Part shown: piece by piece, positions 35,401 to 44,831 of the stretch | How the letters are laid out: the number at the start of each line of letters is the position of its first letter | Position numbering within the stretch: position 1 is the first letter of the stretch | NCBI GenBank assembly: GCA_000310025.1 | Contig: FN649732.1 | Location: forward strand, 1 to 54,106 | Length of the DNA: 54,106 nt | Source: Ectocarpus siliculosus | Lineage: Eukaryota > Sar > Phaeophyceae > Ectocarpales > Ectocarpaceae | Direction: 5' to 3' | Position numbers and translations under genes: made by a program | Notes under the pieces: model-generated | Seen by the model: the letters and a program-made list of their open reading frames with translations, nothing else | What the model was told of the DNA's origin: nothing | The model's database searches: none

Positions 35401-37893
35401 CTTACAGTAACCCTGTCTTCTTATTTATCGTGAAAATTTTGAGCCTCTGTTGTTGTACCGAAATATTTCGTAGCTGTGGGCCGTTCTGTATGACGAAGCA
35501 GCTATACTTCACATACATAAGCTCTTGGTGTATGAAATCGATGGCACGCGTGATTCGCCGTCTCTTTTGACCCTGCGCGTGCCTGCAGGCGACGCGATCA
35601 AGTCTGTTAAGCCGTACTTTGGCCTGGGGGTCAACACTGCCTTCGAAGACTGCATTGCACTCGACAGGTGCGTGAGACGGGCGAGAACTTCGATGTATAT
35701 GTATGCCGATCAAGATGTTTGCACGGGTTGCGCGGGGGGGGGGATTCTCTTCCTATGACATCGAAAAATGGAACAGGACCAAGCCTGCAAGATTCGCCCC
35801 AACTACCGTCCACTACTCACAACCGACCATCCGTGGCGGATTACAAAGATCTAAAACTACGCCCCATCACCTATGTGCGGGATGGGAGAGGAGAGGTTGC
35901 CGAGAATAGTATGGGAGGCGAAGTGGGCAAACAAAAGGAGGGGTAAACACCCCACGGAATGGGTCAAGGTTGTAGAGGACGTATGGAAGGGGTTAGACAT
36001 CGACGAAGATGAAACGCTGGAAACGGAGGGTCTACAGGGGTTCAAGGAGAAGATATCTGTTGCTTGTGCCGAGAGAAAAGAACAGAATCTCAGGAAAGAA
36101 ACCGAGGATAAGGAGGGCCTAGAAGTGTACAGAATGTTGAAAGAAGGACTAGGGTTCAAGGATTACCTACATGGACCAATGGATGTAGGGACTAAGCTTA
36201 AGGTCAAATTCAGGACCGGGGACATAGGCCTTCGAGAACGTCGACGAAGACATAGGACGGTAGACGACGAAGACGGCAAGTTCAAATGTGATTGTTGCTT
36301 CGAATGCGAAGACCGTGTTCATGTAGTCGCGGAATGTCCGTGGTACGAAGAGGAGAGGGAAGTGTACATGACCGAGCTGGGAAAAATACAAGGGACGTAC
36401 AGGGAGATGTTTGAGGCATGGAATAGAGAGGAGAGGACGGTAGCTGTACTGGGGAGTAGGAAGTGGTTTGAAAAGGCGGGAAGGGATATCGTAAGGATAG
36501 GCAGACTAGGGAAATCATTTTTGAGCCACCTTTGGCAAAGTAGGAAGGAACGATTGGCCATCGGTGATCGGTCCTGTGGGAACAATGCTCCGTCCTCTCG
36601 AGGACGCGTGGTCAATGGTCTAAACGCTAAGGCATGCAAAACATAAGAGTACGCCCCCCCCCCCCATCACCTGGTCCGGTGAGAACCCGGCGTGCTCTGT
36701 CCCGGCTTTGTAAGGATGCGAGGCCAATGGTGTAGCGACTACGGCATTCACGACTATGAGTACACCCCCCCCCTATAAGGTGTAGAGGGGTGAAAGGAGA
36801 AGATATCTGTTGCCTTTGCCGAGAGAAGAACAGAATCTAACGAAATATTCCTAGACCAGGAGGATCTAGATGTGTACGGAATGTTGAAAGAAGGAACAGG
36901 GTTCAAGGAGTACCTACATGGACCAATGGATGCAGGGACAAAGCTGAAAGTCAAATTTAGGGCCGGGGATATTGGTCCATGTAGGTAGACGACGAAGACG
37001 ACAAGTACAAATGTGAAAGCGGCTCCGAGCGCGAAGACCGGGTTCATGTAGTTGCGGCATGTCCGTTGTACAAGGAGAGGGGAGTGTACATGACTGGCGT
37101 GGGAAAAGTAGAGGGAAGATTCAGAGAGATATTTGAGTCATGGAATAGCCAGGAGAAGACGGTATAGCTGTACTGCGGCATAGGAAGTGGGTTGAAAGGA
37201 AGAAAGTGATATCGATAGGATGGATAGCCTAAGGAAGACATTTTTTAGCCACCTTTGGCAAAGTAGGAAGGAACTATTGGCCATTGGTGATGGGTCCTGT
37301 GGGAACAATGCAGCGTCCTCTCGAGGACGCATGGTCAATAGTCTAACCGCTAAGGCATGCAACACACAAGAGTATGCCCCCCCCTATCCCCGCCCTCTCG
37401 AGGCCGCGTGGTCAATAATCTATCCGGTCAGGCATGTAAAACATGAGTGCCCCCCCCCCTAACGCTAACCGTCGTGCCCCTCTCTTTCGTAAACCGTATC
37501 CACACGAGAAGATGCCTCGAAGAGACCGGAGACGACCTCGCGGCGGCCCTGCCACTCTACTCCCGCCGCCGCGCGCCGGAGGCGAAAGACCTCGTGGAGC
37601 TCTCCCGAGGTTTCGACCGCACGGGAGTCGCCGGGTTCTTCGGGTTCATCCTCCCGCTTATCCTGGACTCGGTGTTCCACAACGCGCTGCCCAAGGTCTT
37701 CGCGCCGAACACCATCGCGTTCCTGCAGAGGGAAGGGATCACCTTCAGAGGCATCCGCCGGAGAAAAGGGCTGGACAGGGTCATGCAGGGGGTGGTCTTG
37801 ATGGCGGCGGGCGTCGCAGCCGTGTCGGCGTTGCGGGTGGGCGCCGGGGCTCTGGGACCCCTCGTGGCTTCGGCGTTTGCGGCGATTAGGTAA
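29416..37893 (+). CDS. Plastid-targeted FAD-dependent monooxygenase, kynurenine 3-monooxygenase-like
   Basis: Eight phase-compatible exons: 29416-29916, 31629-31703, 32006-32364, 32773-32796 (a 24-nt microexon), 33291-33423, 33591-33726, 35589-35667, 37512-37893; 562 aa. Residues 1-30 are a signal peptide (ALLLLCLLSVHFA) ending ATA|WVTNAP, the heterokont plastid-import site, followed by a Ser/Arg-rich transit region. The PF01494-type FAD fold follows: dinucleotide-binding GGGPTG (94-99), VIARDRLASCLL at the start of exon 3, the DG motif VVAADGVKSAIR near 258, and the GD motif GDAIKSVKPYFGLGVNTAFED (410-430) that closes the flavin site. The C-terminus carries hydrophobic stretches (GFFGFILPLILDSVF; VVLMAAGVAAVSAL) as in membrane-anchored kynurenine monooxygenases. 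The start chosen is the first ATG; it leaves a good signal peptide. The substrate is uncertain: KMO proper is mitochondrial, so a plastid aromatic hydroxylase is as likely. Confidence 0.92.
30275..30590 (+). mobile_element. Diverged solo LTR in intron 1 of the FAD monooxygenase gene
   Basis: ACACAGGCAGGCTTTCCTCG, then AGTTCTCAGAAGAGAGAGA, GACCGAAGGCCTCTC, GGGTCTCTTGCTGTGCAACC and TCTTGTCCTACTTCTGCATG occur in the same order as in the LTR at 53491-53824. It is sense to the host gene. A (GA)n tract near 30381-30402 expands part of it. Confidence 0.75.
30640..30870. repeat. Minisatellite of about 50-55 bp
   Basis: About four units containing GTAGTTGTCTGCAGCCAACT and AGGTGCGCACGCTCCTGG-like words. 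The unit carries its own short inverted repeat (AGTTG...CAACT). It lies in intron 1 of the FAD monooxygenase gene. Confidence 0.75.
34090..34745. repeat. Palindromic repeat cluster in FAD monooxygenase intron 6
   Basis: Repeated ATCACACCGGTGTGAT-like palindromes and GTAGGGGGTGTGATA words (for example near 34151, 34190, 34250, 34570, 34625, 34690). The motif family also occurs at 440-690 and 1000-1290. Copies are in both orientations. Confidence 0.6.
34796..34986. mobile_element. MITE-like element with terminal inverted repeats
   Basis: The left end GCTTCCAAACTTCCAGATTT and right end (AAATTGGAAGTTTGGAAGC) are near-perfect inverted repeats of about 26 bp enclosing 191 bp. The inside is rich in TTTCCAAAT and ATTTGGAAA words, so it is largely self-complementary. 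It has no ORF. It lies in intron 6 of the FAD monooxygenase gene. Target-site duplication is unclear. Confidence 0.65.
35740..36773 (+). mobile_element. 5'-truncated LINE retrotransposon, 3' end
   Basis: This insertion in intron 7 of the FAD monooxygenase gene contains the C-terminal part of a LINE ORF2 (35873-36646), followed by two oligo-C-terminated tails at 36655 and 36773. It is sense to the host gene. A second, decayed copy of the same element follows directly. Confidence 0.8.
35873..36646 (+). pseudogene. LINE ORF2 C-terminal fragment with zinc-binding motif
   Basis: The open frame gives 257 residues without the reverse-transcriptase catalytic core. It starts with ERLPRIVWEAKWANKRRGKH-like sequence, typical of the region after the LINE RT. 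It has the Cys/His cluster CDCCFECEDRVHVVAECPWY (C-x2-C ... H-x4-C) followed by an acidic-basic tail. The endonuclease and RT domains are absent, so it cannot move by itself. Confidence 0.8.
36778..37446 (+). mobile_element. Second, decayed LINE 3' copy
   Basis: The sequence repeats the order of 36040-36650 (GGAGAAGATATCTGTTGC, GTACGGAATGTTGAAAGAAGGA, CTACATGGACCAATGGATG, CCACCTTTGGCAAAGTAGGA) but with frameshifts and a deletion. Tails at 37376 and 37446 end in oligo-C. It ends 65 bp before the acceptor of the last FAD monooxygenase exon. Confidence 0.8.
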
Positions 37894-40800
37894 CAGGAAG
37901 CGGAAAGTCGGACACGCACTGGGAGGCGCGCGGGGGTTGGCACCGCCTCTGCGTTTCGACAATCGCAGAACAGGCGTTTCGACCATCGCAGAACTAAAGA
38001 GAAGAGGGCGGGCGGGGGTTGGCGTAGTCTTTGCGTTTCGACTATCGCAGAATCAGAAGCACAATCGTATTGACGGGGTCTATTGTCCCAAGACGGGGTA
38101 TTCGACTTTATGGTACATGACCTGGGCCTGTCGTGGGGAAATGTTTTGAGGGTATGAAAACCGACCCCATTTACCAAGCAAGCGTTTGATTTCGACTAGA
38201 TAATCAACGAGCCATGTTTGGATCGACCGAAACGCCCTTTGAAAAGGGTGTTGCTCGTCACTTTATCATCGTTTTTTGTTTGTTTGTAGAGTTGTATGCA
38301 TGCACTTTCACGAATCTCTCGCCCACACCTTGGGCGATGCGTCCCAAGAAGAGTGACATCTCGAAAAGGGTGGTACCATGGTCAGTGGGAATCTGGTTTT
38401 AGCGCCGTGGGATGCATAAACGGCCCTGCTTTTTTTTACGTTTAAGATCACGTAACAAAGTTTTCGGGGAACGGCTGGTTGATGGCCGATAGTTTCTCCC
38501 TCCCTCGTATTTGTATTCAGCGTTCCAGTTGTAGGTTTGGAACAAGGAGGCAAGAGCAGCAGGAGGGGGTGGTTCCACGGTAGGTTCCATGGTAGGTGGT
38601 ACTTGCCGGGTCCTTATTGTTTGCTTCATGCTGAGTTTCCTTATCTTCAGTCCTGAGTTTCACGGCACAGAGTCGACGTCGGGGAACGGTTTCTCCCTCC
38701 ATAACAAGGAGCAAGAGAAGGCCAGCAGGAGAAACAGAACAAGAAAAAAAAAAATCCGGACAGACGATCGAAACGACAACCGGGCAATGGGGAAGTAAGT
38801 GGGTAGAAACATCGAAAGAGCCAGTCGAAGGAACGACTGAAATTGAAGATAGCAGGACGGGGATGGCTGAACGCGTAGCGAGACATGCTCCGGACGGATG
38901 CTGGAGGAGGGGGCAGGAATGCCAGGCGGACGCATGCCTCAATTTCATCGTATCGCTAAAAAAAAAACATTACAGTGCCCCCGATGTGCTGCTGCTGTCG
39001 TCTCAGTCTTTCGTTTGTATTTGTCTGTTGTAAGGTGGAGTGACCGTTGAATTCACCCACACGAAGCGTTTGTTGGATGGTCGTGTGAGGATTGGCTCTG
39101 TCGGTGCAACCCCCCACGGCGGCGAATACGCTCCAACCCCATCCCTCTCCCTCGTACATTTGGTTTTTCGTTAGATGGGGCCTTCCCGTCTCCTGTATTG
39201 CTGTTCCATTTTTTGGCCGGGTTCCATCGTCTCCCGGTTAGTTTTTCTGATGCTACTATCGCGTTTGGATGGTATTTTTGGGGGTACAATTTATTTCTGC
39301 TCCGTGATTTGACGAAAGGTGTGCCCATTTTTGGGTAGTCGGCCCGTGACCACGGAAGGCGTCCGAGTCAGTTGCCGGTGTACACATGTTAGACGGTACT
39401 GAGTGGAAACCGGGACGGTTTTTGATGTGAAGACGACAACAACAACGATGATAGTGTTCCGCTTTCCGGATTGTAACTTTCGAAGAAGGAAGCAAGAGCG
39501 CAGCAGACGCTGCTGCCTTTTTGACGTGTGGGTCAGCGACCCATCTCACCCGCCCAAACCTTTGAAGCCGTGGTCTCGGATGAAAAAGCTGAAACACCAA
39601 CAACCCCATCTGTGATTTTTGGGGTCTCTGCCTCGTCGCCAGTAGTACAGAGAAAAGTCTTGTAGCATACGACCTCTGAATGATGCGCAAGATTTTGGAG
39701 CCTGCCGGCCAGGAATGCCACGGAGAAACCTCGCCTCTCTGGGTCCGCACGGAACGATCACGTCTGGAGTCGTGGGAAGTCGGTATCAGCCTGCAGCCTG
39801 TTGCTGAACGGTGTGCATATATAGCCGGCCCTCCCTGTGACGGACACCACCCACCCCCCGCGGGAGCCCTTGGGTCAAAGCTCTGATTGGGGTGTTGGTG
39901 TCGTCGAACAAGATAAGCGCCACCACACCGTGACCCCACGTTCGCTATCGAAACAAACCGCCGTTGACGACACGGCCTGCGTATATTCTCCAACCAATCA
40001 AAGACGGAATTCGAGGTTTCCTTCATTTCGCAACCGACCCTGGGTCGGCTACAAGGGCCACACCCGTTGAAAGAGCTCTCGAGATTGGCTTTCACCAAGG
40101 CACGTCAGGCTTCCTTCCCTTTTCGCGTAGATAGAAACAAAGTCTGCGGTACCCCCCAGTCCCCCCTCACAGCCCCCCAAAGCGGGTACACTAGAGAGCT
40201 GTAGGAATCGGAGCCATGCTTGAAAGAAAAAAGAAAAGTACACGGCGTCATGAAACATTTTCCTTGGTCCTTCCTCTCTCTCTGCCGTTCCTCCACGTCG
40301 CCATGCTTCCAACGAAGTCCCTTCTATACTGTCCTGCGATTCGTTTTTCCGCACCCATCCCATCTCTACTCCCGATGCCACGGAGCCAAAAAACCTCCTA
40401 AGCAACAACCGTCTCCCAAAGAAGCCACCCTCTTCACAGTGCATACACCCTGGGACTGGGTCGTCGACCCTTGCTCTTCACGACGCTATATGCATACCCT
40501 AGCGCTGGGGTCATCGGTGACCATTGGTCTTCACGACGATACGGAGCCGCGACCTCCTAAGAAATCCCCATCCCTCAATCCCTCAACAGAAGTCATCGGC
40601 TGACAGCGGTGAATACACCCTGCTACTTCGGTCGCCGGTGACCCCTACTCCACCCCGCTGTCAGCGCCGACCCGATCCAAGAATCAAGTCCCACGCAAGC
40701 TCGCCCCCGAGATCGCTACCGTAGACTCATTCTTGTTTTGCACAATCGGGATAATATTTAACCCGAATCCTGTGTCCAGAGTCCATAATCTCGATGAAAG

Positions 40801-41496
40801 TAGAGCCGGCGGGTGCCGTGCCGAAGTCAACACAGGAGTGCTCGTTTCGGGAAACCGTCCAGGAGGCTTTCCTTTCGTCACCATTTCTTGATTCCCGGCA
40901 GAATTAACCTTTGGCTCCCGAAATTTCGCGAGGGGACAGGAGGCGGTCGAACTTGCTCCGAACCGTCACAACGAGCGCCTTGGAGGACCTTTTCTCGGCC
41001 CATCGCCGTTCACGCCTCGGCCGAGGGGCCAACACCCGCCAACTTGGCGCCTGTCGCGGCAACCCTGCTTTGCAAGCGAAGCCGCCGGAAAAAAAAAACA
41101 GGGTTTGTGTGTGGGAGGTGCTCGGCAGAGCATTGATCTACGGGGCCTCCAGGGGTTACTATGGGTATGATGCGCGGGTCCCCTCTTGCCTCCCCCCCAT
41201 GTCTGTCACTCTCTAAGTCTTGAGATCAACCTCCGTCCTCTGACGAAGCTGCCGCACACCAACAGAGGGGGGGTAACGCTGAGGCGGCCGAGGGTACATC
41301 ATAACGTCAGCGGAGACGTTTGACTCGTGGAGGCCGACGAGCGACACCCAGGCAAAGACGGATGGACAAACGTGGGGGCTAGGGGGTACAGAACGAAAAG
41401 ACAAGCACGATATTAATTGCCGTGGCGAACACGACCCAGCCACGGCAGACAGGCGTGTTTGTGAACGCCCGCGATGCGGCTGGCTGCCTGCATGCC
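37894..41496. other. Intergenic stretch without supported genes
   Basis: It lies between two converging genes. Two direct copies of a CGTTTCGAC[A/T]ATCGCAGAA word are at 37952-38055. The long minus-strand frame at 39256-40098 is Arg/Pro/Ser-rich with no motif and is judged random. Near 41213-41260 the minus strand has a possible short last exon of the next gene (acceptor after GGTGTGCGGCAG). Confidence 0.4.
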
Positions 41497-44480
41497 TCAC
41501 CTTTTCCTCTTGAACTTGGGGGCTCCTGATGCTTTCGCTCGCGACAACCCCGCATCGGCACTGCCCGAGGAAGACGCGGGAGCTTCGGCGGTGTCCGCAA
41601 GTTGTCGCCCGCATGCGGAACGAATGCTCCTGTGCATGCTGGGACAAGGGGGGGGGGGGTCGACAGAGGTGCGGTGTTTTAGTTGGAATGATTGCGGCAA
41701 AGGAGGGAGGGGTTCCTCGCAGAATATAAGCCACGAAAGCTAACACATGGCCAAAAAGGACAACCCAGCAAAAAGATGGCCTTCCGAAGGGGATACGTTG
41801 AAGCCCTTACGGTGAAGATTGGGGTGAAGTCTGCCGGAGACTGCGAATAACGAGTGTGCTCAAGCCCTTACACTGAACGAAGGTAGAGGTACATCGACCG
41901 GAGACTTTACACTGGCTGCGGGTTCGGCGACGGTGGTGCATGTTTGGACTATGTAGCCGACCGCACCAATCTCGCAATGCTGAGCCGTCGACACTCTTAC
42001 ACACAGACGGAGTACACTCCGAAACGGTGGTCTTTCGGTCGGTTTGGCCACAGGCTTATTATTATGGTGGGGAACAAAGTGGGGGCGGTAGAGTACAGTA
42101 CAGTACAGTACAGTGCAGTACTGTGCATCGAAGCGACAACATCCGACAGGATCACCGGCACCGTTCCTAGAGATTATGCAAGAACCATCGCACTGCAACA
42201 CGGGGGAGGGTGAGAGGAACAACGACGGGCGTGGGCTCTCCGTTGGACGTGTCCGCGAAAACAACCGGAGAGTGTAACGATCGCCGTAAAACGCGCAGAC
42301 AAAAGCAAAACATCCAACAAGCGACAGCTTCTAATGAACGTGCAAACCACCCTGCTATCGATCGGGTGAAACTACCACCGCTTCGGGGCCCCGTCTAGCG
42401 TAGCTACCATGCCTTCGCGACGCAGCGGTGGGATGCACCGCGAAGAATGAAGCCTCGGTATCCAAGAGGGTCAATCAAGCAAGCAGTCAAGGACATGCGC
42501 ACCCGCACCTGTGCATCAGAGCCGCGGAAACGCCGGTCTGCACCCGCGAAACCTCCCAAGACCCGACGATGCCAGCACGTGCGTAGTGGAGGTCCAGGGT
42601 ACCGGTAGCGCTTCCACCATCACCATCATCATCACCACAACCAACACCACCAACACCACCAGATTCTGGTTCCTCCTCGCCTTTGCGATCAGTCTCAACC
42701 ACGCCGGCGGTGCTGGAAAACTCGGGAGGCCGTTGCTGGTGTTCGTCCGCGGCGGCGAGCGCGCCCTCAGAGCAAGGTCGATTTTCTTCTGGCGGAGGCA
42801 GTTTCGTCGCTTCGACGGCGCAGGCGAAGCAGTCCGCGAGGGCCTCGAGGCTGTGGCCATCCCACCCCAAGCTGTCTCGCTGAAAACGCGTCGATTTGGT
42901 TATTGCCGCAGACGTGCAGCAAGAGCGTGACGGGTACACGGGGTAGTTGACCACGGTGCACGTTCGTATGGGCCAATTCTCGGCATCTTAGCTGTTCTTG
43001 TTGACTTTGCGGGGCAACAACGTAAGGACAACCACACGCGTCGACGAGCGAATTTTGGCGGGTAAATATCCAGATCCCGTGATGTCCTTACCCCGCAGCT
43101 GCTGCTGCTGTGCGCCGCATGTTTCCACGCGCACGACGACTTGGATTGCTCTGCACCACAATACCCGCGCGGCGCACAAGCTCTGCCCTTAGAGTCGGAG
43201 CTTTGTCGAGGCGGCAGCATTTCCTACAACTTCCACGGGTTTGCTCTCAAAACCATGCACGACCTCTCTTCACAATTTTTGCCCCCGCCGCTCGGAGGGT
43301 TCGGAGATACACCACGCCTTCGTACGATCCTCACTTAGCGTTCGCCGCTTCTGAGCAGACAAAAAAAAAGAACGCTACAAAATGTGCGACCTCCACAACA
43401 CGCCGAAATTAAGACGCCAATCGTCACCACCAACACACTACATACATAGCAAATCCCCCCTCACGTGTGATGCCAGCTCCGAAGGCCCAAACTCTCCTTC
43501 CCAATACTCCCATGCCTGACCAAGCCCACGGTCGAGGAAAGCTCCGAGCACGAGCCTGTTGGGAGGCTCTAGCGTAGCAGCCACGCTGCCGACGACGGGG
43601 CTGCTGCCGCTGCTGCCACTATCGCTGGCGTTGCCGTTCCCGCCAGACTCGGGCGCTGGCGCAGGCAGCGCGCGGTGGGGTGGACAGCGAAAGAAGAAGA
43701 GGTACAGCAGCAGCAGGTCGATCGCTATCTTTTCGTGTGCTTCCTTCGTGGATGTTGTTTCAAGTGGACGGCCGAACGTGAGGCATGTCACCCGCCGCAG
43801 GCCAGCAGCTTCGCTCTGGGACTGAATGTATGTGTCGCGGTTGTACGAGCAGGGGCAGACTACGAACGGCCGGCCGGCATCAGGCGGGGTATTGTCCCCC
43901 TTGGTTGCCCCCAGTATGTAGTGTGGCGCGTCACCACATCAAAGAAAACCCTACAGGACTACAAGGACGACGGACAGACGAGATATGTTTTTCGGCGTGC
44001 TCAAAAAGGAGCTAAGGCAGCCATGAATCACAGATCAACTTGAAGTAGATGGTTCGACGTTTTGCAGAGTGTTGATGGGGGCACCAGACGGGGTTAGAAT
44101 ACTGCTTGACGTAGATGATGCCGACCGGAGGCACTTGAAAACAGGAAGGAATTGCTGCGCTGGTCTGGAGTAACGCGTGATGAATAAAAATCCCATCTCA
44201 AAAGCTTGAAAAAATTATGTAGACTTACACCATGAATGTCGGGAGTTTGTTCGCCGGAGAAACTCCTTGTACTGCCGTGTGATTCATGCAGTCTCAAATG
44301 CCGCACCCACATCTGGCGAAAATGATGCTTCCCGGCGGGAAACGGACACTCACCGGATGGAAAGGGTTTCGGGGATACATATTGCCCGAGGTAACAGCGT
44401 CTCCCCTTGAACCGAGCCTCCAGGTTCGCCAACAACTCTTGCATGTTACCCTCGTGTTGGCTCGCTGCTGCTTCGTCCAT
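41497..44480 (-). CDS. Unrecognised four-exon protein with basic C-terminus
   Basis: Exons 44480-44354, 43859-43465, 42879-42509 and 41629-41497 join in phase (341 aa). The start is the ATG before DEAAASQHEG, followed by an amphipathic MQELLANLEARFKGRRCYLG segment. Exon 2 holds CPCSYNRDTYIQSQSEAAGL, a hydrophobic AIDLLLLYLFFF patch and a Ser/Gly linker, then RLVLGAFLDRGLGQAWEYWE. Exon 3 has LGWDGHSLEALADCFACAVE and an acidic Gly-rich stretch. Exon 4 ends GAPKFKRKR, a nuclear-signal-like tail. The stop TGA overlaps a good donor (AAAAG|GTGAGG); if that is used, a short Arg-rich exon near 41213-41260 may follow. The exon 2 acceptor (CGTTCGTAG) is weak. No family recognised. Confidence 0.55.
42091..42121. 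repeat. (ACAGT)n microsatellite
   Basis: Five to six ACAGT pentamers in the last intron of the preceding minus-strand gene model. Confidence 0.85.
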
Positions 44481-44831
44481 CGCGCTCACGGACACGAGTC
44501 GGAGATAAGGGGCCGTCCGCTCAGGGGTGGTTTGAATTTCAAACCAGACGAGCGTTGCTGCTCGTTATGAATGTCGAACAAGCGACGGGCTCTCCTCTCT
44601 CCCACACTACGCAATGAGGAGCAGAGACTCTGCTAGACAGAATGCTGTGTCCCTCTCTGTCTGACTCTGCGCAGGCCGCTGGCCGGATGGCAGGCGGCCA
44701 GGGTAGGCTCGGCGGCTTTTCGGCGCTCGGCTCTGCACTGGACGGGTTTAGTTCTCTGTTCGGAAAATGCTACATACCGTAATTGCGCCGCGTGTTTGCG
44801 CCCTCTCATCCCACCATACAGCACCGCCCAC
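44481..44831. promoter_or_regulatory. Compact bidirectional intergenic region
   Basis: Only 351 bp separate the start codons of the minus-strand unrecognised gene and the plus-strand mTERF gene. It is GC-rich and has the self-complementary words GGTTTGAATTTCAAACC (44528) and GGCCGCTGGCCGGATGGCAG near 44670. No TATA box is obvious. Confidence 0.5.

Noticed and set aside
39256-40098. 280-codon minus-strand open frame
   Set aside because: Arg/Pro/Ser-rich, no motif, no exon neighbours with matching phase; looks like a chance frame in GC-rich DNA.
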